Below are positions 1 through 9,044 of a stretch of 64,000 nt of DNA, piece after piece. The stretch comes from CAVUXJ01 sp963814975 (GTDB lineage Bacteria; Acidobacteriota; Vicinamibacteria; Vicinamibacterales; CAVVIG01). The DNA lies in NCBI GenBank assembly GCA_963814975.1, contig CAWFFB010000016.1, positions 1-64,000 of the forward strand. Reading direction: 5' to 3'. A program made the position numbers and the translations under genes. The notes beneath the pieces are model-generated. The model worked only from the letters and a program-made list of their open reading frames with translations, was not told where the DNA came from and did not search any database. The stretch's first letter is position 1; each line of letters starts with the position of its first letter.

Positions 1-126
1 CAGGCGGCAGGCGAGACGATAGACGCGGGCCCTGTACCGGATCGTGATCTCGTCGAACGCATGGTTGTCCCCGAGGGCGGCGCGTGACGCGAGCGCCTCG
101 TCCGTTGCCTCCTCGGGTATAGCCAT
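1..126 (-). CDS. ECF-type RNA polymerase sigma factor, N-terminus (partial)
   Basis: The minus strand from the ATG at 126 to the window edge reads 42 codons without a stop. The peptide carries DEALASRAALGDNHAFDEI followed by YRARVYRLACRL, the classic start of sigma-70 region 2 in ECF sigma factors (acidic DEAL, GD..AFDEL, RYRARVYRLA). It would direct RNA polymerase core to a dedicated promoter set. The frame stays open upstream to a TGA at 424-426, with another ATG at 237 preceded by AAGAAGG, so an N-terminal extension is possible; I prefer 126 because homology begins just after it. Regions 2.4 and 4 lie outside the window, so subgroup and anti-sigma partner cannot be told. Confidence 0.72.
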   Translation of the reverse strand, partial: MAIPEEATDEALASRAALGDNHAFDEITIRYRARVYRLACRL

Positions 127-486
127 ACTGGTCAGTCTACTTGGGGTGGGAACGTGGTCTCTGATCGCCGACTTGACCTTGGCAGCGAGCTCCGGCGTCA
201 GGTCGATGATACCGTGGACCTGCGACGCATGCGCCATGACCTTCTTCAATAGCTCTCTGTCGTGGCTGCTGTTGCGGTGAACGGACACCCAGACATGACA
301 TCGTTGCAGGCGATGCGCTTCTCCATTCCGATGCTCCTTTCGGCCGGATCGCAGATCCGGCTTCAGTTGTTGTGATGCCGGTCGGCGACGTCTGTGACAA
401 CGAGTGAGGCGGCGGCCTACGAATCACGGGCTGTCACACTCAGCACCAGCCCGGCATCTCACGTCTGAGGTTCGTTGAAGGTTCAG
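127..486. other. intergenic, no clear gene
   Basis: Apart from the open minus-strand extension of the sigma factor frame (to 426), nothing recognisable is present. The two flanking genes diverge, so promoters for both should lie here, but I see no convincing box. Confidence 0.4.
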
Positions 487-1221
487 ATGACACTGCATGT
501 GGCGGGGTTGTGGCGCTATCCCGTGAAGTCGCTGGCGGGCGAGTCGTTGACGGTCGCGACGCTGACGCCAGAAGGCATTCCGGGAGACCGCGTCGTCCAC
601 GTGTGCGGTCCCGAGGGCGTCCGCACCTCACGCCGCCACCATCGGCTGCTGGGACTACTCGGGACCCTGGGCGCCGACGGGCGTCCCCGCATCAATGGTC
701 ATCCGTGGGACAGCCCGGAAGCCCTGGCACTGTTAAGAACGCCGCCGGGGACGATGCGTGGCTCGAAGCGCACGAAGGTCTCGAGCGGTTCGACATCCTG
801 CCTCTGCTCGTGGCGACCGATGGAGCTGTGGCGATGTTCGGGCGGAACGTCCGACGCTTTCGGCCGAACATCCTCATTGGAGGGGTCGCGGGGATGGCCG
901 AAACGCTCTGGCGAGCCCCGCAGCTGCACATCGCAGACACGCTGGTGCGGCCCGACGCCCCGCGCGGCCGCTGCACGATGACGACGGTTGATTCCAGACA
1001 CCCTCGAGCATGATCCGGAGGTGCTTCGCGATATCGGCCGCCGATTCGGTGGCCGGCTTGCGCTCGATGCCGACGTGGTGCGCGACGGAACGGTGCGCAT
1101 GGGGGATGACGTCGTGCTCGACCGTCCCGACGACACCCATAGCGGGATCGGCAACTCAACATCGCCACGTGCTCAATACGCGTCTCTACCGCGGTGTTCA
1201 TGCGGATCTGGCGGATCGTGA
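487..1221 (+). pseudogene. MOSC-domain protein, frameshifted
   Basis: The frame from ATG 487 (GAAGG five bases upstream) encodes GLWRYPVKSLAGE, the hallmark N-terminal beta-barrel motif of MOSC proteins, which handle molybdenum-cofactor sulfur chemistry or related reductive detoxification. Homology leaves this frame near 735 and continues in another with FDILPLLVATDGA and RFRPNILI, the fold-defining part, then returns near 995 to give DTLEHDPEVLRDIGRRFGG and GDDVVL, the MOSC C-terminus. Two frameshifts are therefore needed to read one protein of about 240 residues. The protein order is complete, so either two recent indels or assembly errors split it. The conserved cysteine expected of the catalytic mARC type is present only as GRCTM. 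No operon partner is obvious. Confidence 0.7.
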
Positions 1222-1279
1222 GGAAAGCAGCATCCGCAGATCGGCGTTGCACTGAGGGCCCACGACAAGGAGAGAACCG

Positions 1280-2703
1280 ATGCCACTACTGAAACCGGAT
1301 CCGACATTTTATCCGTCGCCGACGATGGCGCTGCAGTTGCCACCGGAGAAGCTCGCCTACCTGCCGCTCATCAACCCCACGAAGGAAGGACTCCCCGACG
1401 CGATTGGCGTTGTAGACGTCGATCCAGACTCGAAGAGCTACGGCCGTCTGGTCGGCCAGACGGACATGCCCCACGCGGGCGACGAACTGCATCACTTCGG
1501 CTGGAACGCCTGCAGTTCCTGCCTCTGCCCGTACGCGCCGCACCCGCACATGGAACGGCGCTAGCTGATCGTCCCGGGGATCAATTCATCGCGCATCCAC
1601 ATCCTCGACACAAAGCCGGATCCCCGCCAGCCGAAGATCGTGAAGGTGATCGAACCCGAGACGGTGGCTCAGCGGACGGGCTACGCCTCACCGCACACGG
1701 TCCACTGCGGACCGGACGGCGTCTTCCTCAGCGCGTTGGGTGCGCCAGATGGCAACGGTCCCGGCGGCACGTTCATCATGGATCCGGAAACGTTCGACAT
1801 TCGGGGCCGGTGGGAGATCGACCGCGGACCGCAGGAGCTGGCATACGACATCTGGTGGCACCTCGGGCTGGACACGATGGTGACCAGCACCCTGGGCACG
1901 CCGAACATGGTGAAGGAGGGCGTCAACCCTGAGCTCCTGCTCGCAGGGAGGTACGGACACACGCTGCACATCTGGGACCTTCGCCGGCGACGCCACGTGC
2001 AGGAGCTGGAACTTGGCGCGGAGCAGCAAAATGACGCTGGAGTTGCGCCCCGCGCATGATCCGACCCGCGCGTACGGGTTCGCGGGCGTGGTGTTGTCCC
2101 TCAAGGACCTCTCGTCATCGATCTGGCTGGGGGACCGCGAGACAAGCGGGAACGGCTCGGCCGGGCCGAACGGCAAGTGGGCGATCAAGAAGGTGATCGA
2201 GATTCCCGCGGAGCCCGCCGATCCGGAGAGCTGCCGCCGATCCTCCAGGGTTTCAAGGCGGTGGCGCCGCTCGTGACGGACATCAACCTGTCGATCGACG
2301 ACCGGTATCTCTACGTCTCGTGTTTTGGCACGGGCGAGTTCATCCAGTACGACGTGAGCGACCCGTTCAAACCGAAGAAGGTCAGCTCCATCAGGCTCGG
2401 CGGCATCGTCAGCCGCGCGGCGCATCCCAGCAAGCCAGGGCAGACGCTGAACGGCGGCCCGCAGATGGTCGAGATCAGCCGAGACGGCAAGCGCATCTAC
2501 TTCACCAACAGCCTCTACACGCCGTGGGACCAGCAGTTCTACCCGGAGGGTGTCCGCGGTTGGATGGCCAAGGTGAATGTGCGACCCGAGGGCGGCATGG
2601 ATCTGGACCAGCGGTTCTTCCTCGAGTCAGACGGTATGCGCCCCCACCAGGTCGCGGCTGGAAGGCGGCGACGCGTCGTCTGACTCGGTACCGTTACGCC
2701 TGA
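1280..2703 (+). pseudogene. selenium-binding protein / methanethiol oxidase family, broken
   Basis: Strong family features run along the whole interval: HFGWNACSSCLCPYAPHPH (CSSC selenium/copper site region), PHTVHCGPDG, GPQELAYDIWWH, NGGPQMVEISRDG, YFTNSLYTPWDQQFYP and an end resembling HQVRLEGGDASSDS..YRYA. Family members are about 460 residues and oxidise methanethiol in bacteria (MtoX) or bind selenium in eukaryotes. The reading is interrupted by an in-frame TAG at 1562-1564 where relatives have MERRY (Tyr codon changed to amber), then by frameshifts near 2030 and 2225 and one at the extreme C-terminus near 2650. ATG 1280 follows AAGGAGAG eight bases upstream. It sits directly before the membrane gene at 2723, a neighbour often seen beside such genes. 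Clearly a former full-length gene. Confidence 0.85.
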
Positions 2704-2722
2704 ATACGAGGGCGAGGTCGTC

Positions 2723-3349
2723 ATGGAATGGAAGGCGATGCTGGTGCTCGGTGCCTACCACGGAATCAATCCCGGCATGGGGGGCTGTTCGCCGTGGCGT
2801 TGGGGATGCAGCAGGGCAGCGTGCGGGGCGTGTGGCGGTGCGCTGCCGCCCATTGCGCTCGGTCACGCGATGGCCGTTGGAGTCGTCGTGCTTGCGGCGG
2901 GGCTGGCAGGGCTCGTCGTGCCGCTCGATGCGCTGAAGATCGCGGTCGCTTCGATCCTGATGATGTTGGGACTTCACCGCCTGTGGCGTCATCGGCATCC
3001 GCGATTTGGCGGCATGCAAGTCGGCTTTCGCGATCTGACGGTGTGGTCATTTCTGATGGCGTCGGCGCACGGGGCGGGTTTCATGGTGCTGCCGTTCGTC
3101 CTCGGAGTGCCGGCCGTCGCGGCCAGCGAGCATGCCGAGCACATGGTCGCAGGAGATACCGGCGTGCCCTGGACCAATGCGATGGCGGTTGGCATCCATA
3201 CTCTGGCGTATCTACTCGTGACGGCCCTTGTGGCGTGCGTGGTGTACCGGAAGCTGGGTCTGAGGCTCCTACGCACGGCCTGGATCAACCTGGATTGGCC
3301 ATGGGCCGGCGCGCTGGTGATCACGGGCGCCGTCGTGCTGCTGACATAG
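2723..3349 (+). CDS. polytopic membrane protein next to selenium-binding protein
   Basis: The frame begins MEWKAMLVLGAYHGINPGMG and continues with five or six hydrophobic stretches (for example AVGVVVLAAGLAGLVVP, AVASILMMLGL, AYLLVTALVACVVY, GALVITGAVVLLT). GAYHGINPGMGWLFAVALGM is the recognisable start of a conserved membrane family found beside selenium-binding proteins; function is not established. In this copy residues about 21-42 read as an implausible Cys-rich stretch, while another frame supplies GLFAVALGMQQGSVRGVWR, so two compensating indels (near 2780 and 2840) have scrambled one helix without a stop. The 20-nt gap after the preceding gene suggests one transcript. Product probably non-functional. 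Confidence 0.6.
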   Translation: MEWKAMLVLGAYHGINPGMGGCSPWRWGCSRAACGACGGALPPIALGHAMAVGVVVLAAGLAGLVVPLDALKIAVASILMMLGLHRLWRHRHPRFGGMQVGFRDLTVWSFLMASAHGAGFMVLPFVLGVPAVAASEHAEHMVAGDTGVPWTNAMAVGIHTLAYLLVTALVACVVYRKLGLRLLRTAWINLDWPWAGALVITGAVVLLT

Positions 3350-3388
3350 CGGACGCCAGTATGCTGGCTTAGGCGGATCAGTCGCCAA

Positions 3389-3414
3389 GGGCGGACCTTT
3401 TCCGCCGTCCGCCC
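3389..3414. terminator. GC-rich hairpin between convergent genes
   Basis: GGGCGGAC at 3389-3396 is followed by a 10-nt loop and its exact complement GTCCGCCC at 3407-3414. It lies between the end of the membrane gene (3349) and the end of the minus-strand integrase remnant (3429), a place where a bidirectional terminator is expected. No T-run follows, so intrinsic termination is uncertain. Confidence 0.35.
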
Positions 3415-3428
3415 CTCGACTGGACCTC

Positions 3429-3660
3429 TCATTCGGCATCTGGCTCGATCCCAAGGCGGTCGTTGACTGCGCATCGCAGCCGTTGCTTACATCCAAGGTA
3501 GCGTTCCCTCGTTTGGATCGAGACGTGCCCCAGGAGAAATTGGATCTGATCCAGTTCGCCACCAGCTAGGTGACAAAGCCACGAGCACGTGCGTCGGAGA
3601 TCGTGCGGGGCCAGCTTGTCGATATCAGCGCGTGCGGCCGCCGCGCGTACCACGTCCCTG
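3429..3660 (-). pseudogene. phage-type tyrosine recombinase (integrase), C-terminal fragment
   Basis: The minus strand encodes ADIDKLAPHDLRRTCSWLCH, then GGELDQIQFLLGHVSIQT and RERYLGCKQRLR. These are the HxxR box (HDLRR), the LLGH motif and the nucleophilic tyrosine region of tyrosine recombinases, in correct order. Only about 75 C-terminal residues remain; the core-binding domain and first catalytic Arg are absent. Upstream the frame runs into the ArdC-like remnant, so a deletion joined the two. This is the tail of an integrated element, consistent with the degenerate tRNA at 4508. Confidence 0.72.
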
Positions 3661-4013
3661 GGTCTACTAACGTCGTAGCGTGCTGTCGCACGGCTCGCTC
3701 TGTCTGAACAGCAACCCGCGCAATTGACCCCAGCCTGGCCAACGGAGACCGATTCCCGCGGATTGACCGGACATAACCAACTGCAGAACATAAGTGTGCG
3801 ATCTCGTGGACGAGCACCGAGAACTCCACTGCCGGCGACAGATCGTCACGCAGGAGGATGCGCCCCTTGAGGGATGCACCGTGCGCAGCGCCCAACTCGG
3901 CGTTCGCGTACGACAGCTCGATGTCACGGCTGACCAGGAACGCTTTCAGCGCGACGACGTGATCACCCGGTTCACCAGTCACTTCAGCAAAGGCGGGAAG
4001 GGGCTCGCCGTCC
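3661..4013 (-). pseudogene. ArdC-like antirestriction/zincin protein, central fragment
   Basis: The minus-strand peptide reads DVSQTDGEPLP, VTGEPGDHVVALKAFL, then IELSYANAELGAAHG, SLKGRILLRDDLSPAVEF and LVHEIAH. This order (linker, substrate-recognition stretch, HExxH zinc site) is that of the metallopeptidase part of ArdC-type proteins, which plasmids and integrative elements use to protect incoming DNA from restriction. A TAA stands directly before DVSQ and homology fades after HEIAH, so only a central segment is left. It lies between an ArdC C-terminal piece (4152-4361) and the integrase tail (3429-3660). Confidence 0.55.
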
Positions 4014-4151
4014 GTCTGGCTGACATCTTATCTCGAGACTCCGCAAGCTGCTTTTGGCAACACGCCTCACGTCCGGGGCGATCCACGGTCGAATACCATC
4101 CCTCCCCGGGCGAAAGATGGCGTGGCCGTTTCGGGGATGTCGCGCCCCGAA

Positions 4152-4361
4152 CTAGCCGGCGGCGGCCGGCTGCAGGTCGTTGATGAAGTCAGCTACGCGC
4201 TGCGCGTGACTGGCTGCGGCCAAGATCGTGCGGTTATCTGCCGTGAGAACATCCAGCCAGGTGGCGATGAAGGCGGCGTGGTCCTCTCGGGGTTCAAGTG
4301 TCAGATCAAGATCGGCACAGAGGAACGCGGCGCCGAGTTCGGCCACGAGTTCTTCGATCAC
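4152..4361 (-). pseudogene. ArdC-family antirestriction protein, C-terminal fragment
   Basis: Starting at a GTG, the minus strand encodes EELVAELGAAFLCADL, TLEPREDHAAFIATWLDVL and HAQRVADFINDLQP before its stop. This is the C-terminal helical end of ArdC-like zincins (E of the extended zinc site in EELVAELGAAFL, followed by the HA..A..WL..L helix). The N-terminal ssDNA-binding domain and HExxH are missing upstream. Together with 3661-4013 it shows that an integrative element or plasmid once inserted here and has been mostly deleted. The two pieces are different parts of the fold, possibly of one gene rearranged or of two paralogues. Confidence 0.65.
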
Positions 4362-4507
4362 TGATTATTTGCCCGTCTCCGAGCGCCGTCATCCGCGCAA
4401 CAGACTGCCCGGCGGAAGCCCAGTCGCAACTCGTTACCCATGTGTTACCCAGCCGGCCAAGGGTAACAGTCGGCCGGCCGGAGTTGACGAATTGTCGAGT
4501 GAAAAAC

Positions 4508-4585
4508 TGGAGCCGGCGCGACCAGACTTGAACTGGTGACCTGCTGATTACGAATCAACTTCTCGTAACCTAGGCACCTCCCGCC
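4508..4585 (-). tRNA. degenerate tRNA-Thr (CGT), probable former attachment site
   Basis: On the minus strand the anticodon arm GTTGATTCGTAATCAGC (loop TTCGTAA, anticodon CGT), the variable segment AGGTC, the T-arm ACCAGTTCAAGTCTGGT and a 3' end GCCGGCTCCA are clear. Compared with a normal bacterial tRNA-Thr(CGT), two bases (CG) are inserted between T-arm and acceptor strand and the D-arm and 5' acceptor half are badly diverged. The copy is therefore unlikely to be functional. tRNA 3' ends are classic targets for tyrosine integrases, and an integrase tail and ArdC remnants lie just to the left. Confidence 0.6.
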
Positions 4586-4857
4586 GTCGCGACCTGACCG
4601 ATAGCGACGCAACCCACCATGTGTGTGTCCGTCTCTTCGGCCCTCTTCAGAACAGATAGAGACCGGTTGTGCCTTGTCGTCGATCGACCAATCACCGATC
4701 GCCGTCGGGCGTTGCTTGAGAGCATGGGTGTCAGCGTTGTGGTCGCAACTGAGCCTGACCAGCTGCAGCCAGTTGGGCAGCTCGCGATCGACATGATAGG
4801 CATCGCGACGAGCAACGTTACTGGTTGTGCTATTTGAGGGCGGCGAAAGAGATCGAT

Positions 4858-5052
4858 GTCTTGAAGGAGCGCGTTGGCGGTCGGTGGACGCGACTGGGCC
4901 TTTACGCGAAGACAACGGCCGATGATGTCGGCGATACCGACGCACTCAGAGAGGAGATGGTTGAGCGTTGAAAGCAACTCGTCGGCAACGAGCTTCTTCA
5001 TCGCCTCGTCATGCAACGGCATGTTCAGCTTCGGCTTGTGGCCTGTCACCAT
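4858..5052 (-). CDS. hypothetical protein, end cut by IS630
   Basis: The minus strand from ATG 5052 reads VTGHKPKLNMPLHDEAMKKL, then VADELLSTLNHLLSECVGIA and a basic IGRCLRVKAQSRPPTANALL, a plausible helical sequence with no family I recognise. The frame is open upstream to the left end of the IS630 element at 5064, so the gene was probably interrupted there. Beyond residue 75 the composition becomes random-looking although the frame continues to 4570, so the true end is uncertain. Confidence 0.3.
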
Positions 5053-5063
5053 ACGAAAGCCCA

Positions 5064-6077
5064 GAGCATTTTCCGCTTGTACCTCGACGCGGCCATGGTA
5101 AGTCTTCCGCCCAGGAGGTGCGGATGGCGGCGGCGACTCAATGGACTTGCGGACGCGCGTGCTCCGCGATGCAGACGCGGGGCTGTCATCGAAGGAACTG
5201 GCCGCGCGGTATCACGTCAGTCGCGCCTGGGTGGACGCGTTGAAGCAGCGGCGCCGGGAAACGGGCGCGTTCGCGCCGCGCCCGCAAACGAAATTTCGCC
5301 GGCGGGCGTTGGCGGCGGCGGACGCCAATCGCCTCGCGGCCCTCGTCGTCGCCCGGCCCGATGCGACGCTCGCCGAGCTCCGCGAGGCGCTCCGCACGAC
5401 GGCGGGGCTCACCACGATTTGGCGCGCGCTGAAGCAGCGAGATTTCACGCGTAAAAAAAACAGTCTACGCCGACGAGCAGCGGCGGCCCGATGTCGCGGC
5501 TCAGCGACGCCGCTGGCGGGACTGGCTGCCGCTCCGCGACGTCCGGCAGTACATCTTTCTCGATGAATGCGGCGTCACGACGGACCTGCTTCGCCGCTAT
5601 GGTCGGAGTCTTCGGGGCCAGCGACTCCGCGATCACACGCCCTGCGGGCACTGGCAGACCCACACGGTCATCGTGGGATTGCGGCCGGACGGGCTGAGCG
5701 CGCCGGCCGTGTTCGACGGCCCCATCGACAATCCCAGTTTTCTGGCCTACGTCGAGCAGGTGCTGGTGCCCACGTTGCGCGCCGGCGACGTCGTCGTCCT
5801 CGATAACTTGGCCGTGCACAAACAACCGGAGGTCCGGGCGGCTATCGCGGCGGCTGGCGCCCAGCTCCGCTTTCTCCCACCGTACAGTCCTGACTTCAAC
5901 CCGATCGAACTCGCGTTCGCCAAACTGAAAGCCTTCTTGCGAGCGGCGCGGCCGCGTACCTTCGATCAGGTCACCGCCCTCGTCGCCGCGGCTCTCGCAC
6001 TCTACACGCCGACCGAATGTCGGAACTACATCCGCCACTCCGGCTATCGGCTCACTGGACAGCTGTGAAAAATGCTC
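5064..6077. mobile_element. IS630-family insertion sequence
   Basis: Ends are marked by the inverted repeat GAGCATTTTC (5064-5073) and its complement GAAAAATGCTC (6067-6077). The right end is followed by TA (6078-6079), the dinucleotide duplicated by IS630 elements; the left end is preceded by CA, so one target copy has mutated. The single transposase gene fills the roughly 1.0-kb element, the normal size for the family. Confidence 0.75.
5141..6068 (+). CDS. IS630-family DDE transposase, two frames joined at an A8 run
   Basis: The first frame (from ATG 5141) encodes the helix-turn-helix part: LSSKELAARYHVSRAWVDAL and later TIWRALKQRDFTRKK. At AAAAAAAA (5453-5460) homology switches frame and continues TVYADEQRRPDV, then the catalytic core: FLDECG (first Asp), VVLDNLAVHK (second Asp) and NPIELAFAKLK (Glu), ending at 6068. 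Removing one A restores a complete IS630 transposase of about 310 residues. IS630-type genes are known to use slippery A-runs for frame correction, by transcriptional slippage or frameshifting, so the split may be functional rather than a defect. All three catalytic acids are intact. Confidence 0.8.
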
Positions 6078-6300
6078 TAGCGCGTCGCTGCCGCTGGGAT
6101 GGAATGGTCACGTATCCGCCTTGATATTCCGCGCTTGATCGCCGGCGTGTCGACCACGCGCTGGCACTTGCCCGCTTCCGTCACCCCCGCTTCGACTCGG
6201 CTCGATCTGGTCAGCGTCGGAGCCCAGCTCGGCCACGACTGAGTCATCCGTGATGACGTGCACACCGACGCTTTGTCCCACTGGTCTGAGGAGACTTTAG

Positions 6301-6365
6301 GCAAAACCTAAGAAACCTAAGAACCTAGAAGTCCGACAACACCCAAGAACCTAAGAACCTAGAGA
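6301..6365. repeat. CCTAAGAA-rich intergenic repeat, copy 1
   Basis: The stretch is built of GGCAAAACCTAAGAA, ACCTAAGAACCTAGAAGTC and CAAGAACCTAAGAACCTAGA. Closely related strings occur at 12200-12270 and 12604-12650 in other gaps. It has a short period of 8-9 bases but no spacer structure. Confidence 0.55.
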
Positions 6366-6965
6366 CAGCGAACCGAACAGCGTGACGGTCCGATCTCACC
6401 GGGATGTCGTGGCGATCGCCTCCGACAGTCGGTCGCGACGACCAACGCGATCTCAAGGGGGCGACGAGCGTGCTGTCTCCGCTAAGTTGACAGGACCAAC
6501 CCAGTCGATTGACGCGGCTCGCTCATCATTCCCCAAGTGTGCACTTTTGCACAGTTCCGGCCATCCTAATTGATTAGACTTCACGCCGATCAGCCGAGAT
6601 TACTAACCCCCTTGGAGGGATAACCGGTGACTGCAGTCTCCCCGCCCAGCAATTGACTCCCGCCCGACTAAATGCGGTAAACACGTGCACATTCCGACAG
6701 CGCCAATTTGACGTCAAGACAAGCGACAGTGCGCGCAATCCCGCCCAGGCCAAGCACTTGATGATTGCAATACCTTGATGGTTGCTATCGCGCTGGAAGG
6801 ATGGCGCAATCCACATCGCGATGTCCGAGAACGACGCAGGTGAATGTTGACCCACTGCCGACGGCGAAAGCTGAGGCCTGCTTACTAAGCCGGAGGTTCT
6901 TGCCGATGGGACGCTGTCGTCGTCCGCAACAACCGCTCCTTCTCTCCGTGGGAGGTTACTGCAGC
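6366..6965. other. intergenic, nothing recognised
   Basis: Short open frames exist on both strands but none shows family motifs, a ribosome site or coding-like composition. Confidence 0.35.
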
Positions 6966-8402
6966 ATGGCGACGATCGCGTGGCTCATTGGTGTGACAAT
7001 TCTTCTGTTTCCGCACGCTGTTGTTACGCAAGGTCCCGTCGTCGATTGGGAAAAGCAGAAAGCCGAGAGCCTGCGCCACTACCGTTCGCTTATCCAGCTC
7101 GACTCCAGCAATCCGCCAGGCAACGAGACCCTCGTGGTCGACTACCTGAAGCGAGGTGTCGAAGTCGGAAGGCATACCAGTGAAGACCTTCGCGGTGGAT
7201 TCGGCCCGCGCGAACCTGGTTGCGCGGATCCGAAACAATGGAAGCAAACGGCCTATCCTACTGATGGCTCACACTGACGTCGTCGGTGTGCAGCGAGAGA
7301 AGTGGCCCGTGGACCCGTTCGGTGCGGTGGTCAAAGACGGTTACGTCTGGGGGCGCGGCGCACTCGACGACAAGGACAACTCTGACCGCGAACCTGATGG
7401 TCATGCTGCTTGCTGAAGCGCTCGGGCGTGGTCCCTGGACCGCGACTTGATTTTCCTTGCCGAGGCGGGCGAAGAGGTTTACGTCAGGGGTTTCGGTATT
7501 GACTTCATGGTGAGGGAGCACTTCGACGAGATTGATGCGGAGTTCGCGTTGGCGGAAGGGGAGGCGGCTGTTCTTGACGGTGGGATGAATCAGGAGAGTT
7601 CTCACAGGGGTGACAACGACCGAAAGGTGGCGCGCCGGGTTCGGCTTGTCGTGAACGGGACCTCCGGCCATGGCTCGATTCCGCGCCTCGACAACGCTGA
7701 CTGGTGCACCTGGTTAGCGGCTGTCCGCGAAGCTGGGGACATGGGAGACGAACATTCGGTTGAATGAGACGACCAGTGACGGACTTTGAAAGGCTTGCGA
7801 CTATCAGTACTCCGGAAGAGCGCGACACGGTATCGGTGGTCAAACCGACCCGGCTCGTGGCGCCGACGATTGCCTCGATACCTGGCGGAGCACGATCCAG
7901 CGCGCCACACGATGTTGCGGACGTCGGTGGTGCTGATGATCCTCAAGGCCGGGTTCCGGATGAACGTGATCCCTTCGGAAGCAGAGGCGACTATCGACGT
8001 GCGTGCCCTGCCGGATGAGGACATGACCACGTTCTACCAGGAGATGGAGAAGAGTCATCGCCGATCCGGCGGTCACGATCGAACCAATTACAGAAGGTGC
8101 GCGCCCGGTCGCACCGGTGTCGCGCCTGGAGACTGACATGTACCGAGCTCTGGAGCTGCGTGAGTGCGCAGATGTACCAGGGCCTACGATGCTCCCGACC
8201 ATGCCTGGGTGGAGGCAACCGACATGGCGCAACTGCGGGTCAAAGGGCACCAGATCATACGGCATGGGCCGGCCATCGACCGACGACGACGCGTCTGACA
8301 TTCGGCGCGCACAGCGACGTCGAGCGGTTGCTGGAGTCGTCTCTCCACGGATTCGTCGAGTTCACCTGGAGAACCATTCTCGAAGTGGCCGGAAGGCGGT
8401 GA
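6966..8402 (+). pseudogene. secreted M20 family metallopeptidase, multiply frameshifted
   Basis: ATG 6966 begins a signal peptide (MATIAWLIGVTILLFPHAVV). The M20 landmarks then appear across frames: HYRSLIQLDSSNPPGNE, LLMAHTDVVGV (zinc His and Asp), VWGRGALDDKDN (bridging Asp), FLAEAGEE (catalytic Glu and zinc Glu), the dimerisation-domain motif GTSGHGSIP, FRMNVIPSEAEATIDVRALP and a final GAHSDVERLLESSL with the last zinc His. Such enzymes of about 480 residues hydrolyse dipeptides or N-acyl amino acids in the periplasm. At least five shifts (about 7155, 7390, 7735, 8055, 8265) break the reading. Motif order and length are preserved, so the gene decayed recently or the sequence is indel-rich here. 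The asparaginase-like gene follows immediately. Confidence 0.8.
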
Positions 8403-8404
8403 GT

Positions 8405-8995
8405 GTGCTCTCAATGTGCGGTTTTTCGGTCAGTGCCAGCTTCGCGCTTCTCCTATGCCTGCTTGGCGCAGGACCTTGTTTCGCTCAAGAAGAGCGTGGC
8501 AAGGCGCTACCTCGGGTCTGGGTGCTCGCGATGGGTGGCGCAATCGCCGGCACAGGCGCGCCGTCGACTGATCTGCCGAATTACCGGCGCCGGAACCGTG
8601 CTCGGTGAGGACCTTGTGCGGGCGGTTCCAGAAATCAGAAAGCATGCCGACGTAAAAGTCGAGCAGATCGTCAATATCGCCATTTACGACATGACGCTGG
8701 ACAACTGGGCGACACTCGCCAAACGCATCGACCAGATTCTCACCGATGACCCGACCGTTGCCGGAATCGTGGTGACACACGGGACCAGCACGCTCGAGGA
8801 GACGGCCTACTTTCTGAACCTCACCGTTAGACACGATCGGCCCGTAGTTCTCGTCGGATCGATGCGTCCGGCCACGGCGATTAGCGCGGACGGCCCTCTC
8901 AACCTGCTGAATGCGATCCGGACCGCCTCGTCCCCGGAAGCTTGCGGGAAGGCAGGTGTCGCCGACTACCCCTGGACGATTCACGAGGCGTGAGT
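8405..8995 (+). pseudogene. type II L-asparaginase, truncated and frameshifted
   Basis: A GTG at 8405 (or ATG 8414) starts a signal peptide (SASFALLLCLLGAGPCFAQ). The asparaginase core follows: WVLAMGGAIAGTG, then after a frameshift near 8590 TVLGEDLVRAVPEI, VVTHGTSTLEETAYFLNLT and LVGSMRPATAISADGPLNLL. The enzyme would hydrolyse periplasmic asparagine. The N-terminal motif normally reads GGTIAG with a nucleophilic Thr; here it is Ala, and the second motif has HGTS where HGTD is usual, so catalysis should be lost even without the frameshift. The C-terminal third is missing; the reading collapses around 8960 after ISADGP...NAIRTA and a convergent gene begins at 9045. Confidence 0.75.
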
Positions 8996-9044
8996 CCCAG
9001 CCAACCGCGTCGTCTCCCCCACGAGACGGCAATCTCCTCGTCGG

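Noticed and set aside
1559..1567. Stop codon in the selenium-binding protein as selenocysteine or pyrrolysine
   Set aside because: It is TAG at a position held by Tyr in relatives, and no recoding element or pyl genes are visible.
4619..4837. Plus-strand frame with strand-helix-like text (CLVVDRPITDRRRALLESMG)
   Set aside because: Looks faintly like a receiver start, but lacks the acidic pair and phospho-Asp region and has no ribosome site; left unannotated.
6966..8402. Programmed frameshifting in the M20 gene
   Set aside because: Too many shifts, in several directions and without slippery sequences; decay or indel errors are simpler.
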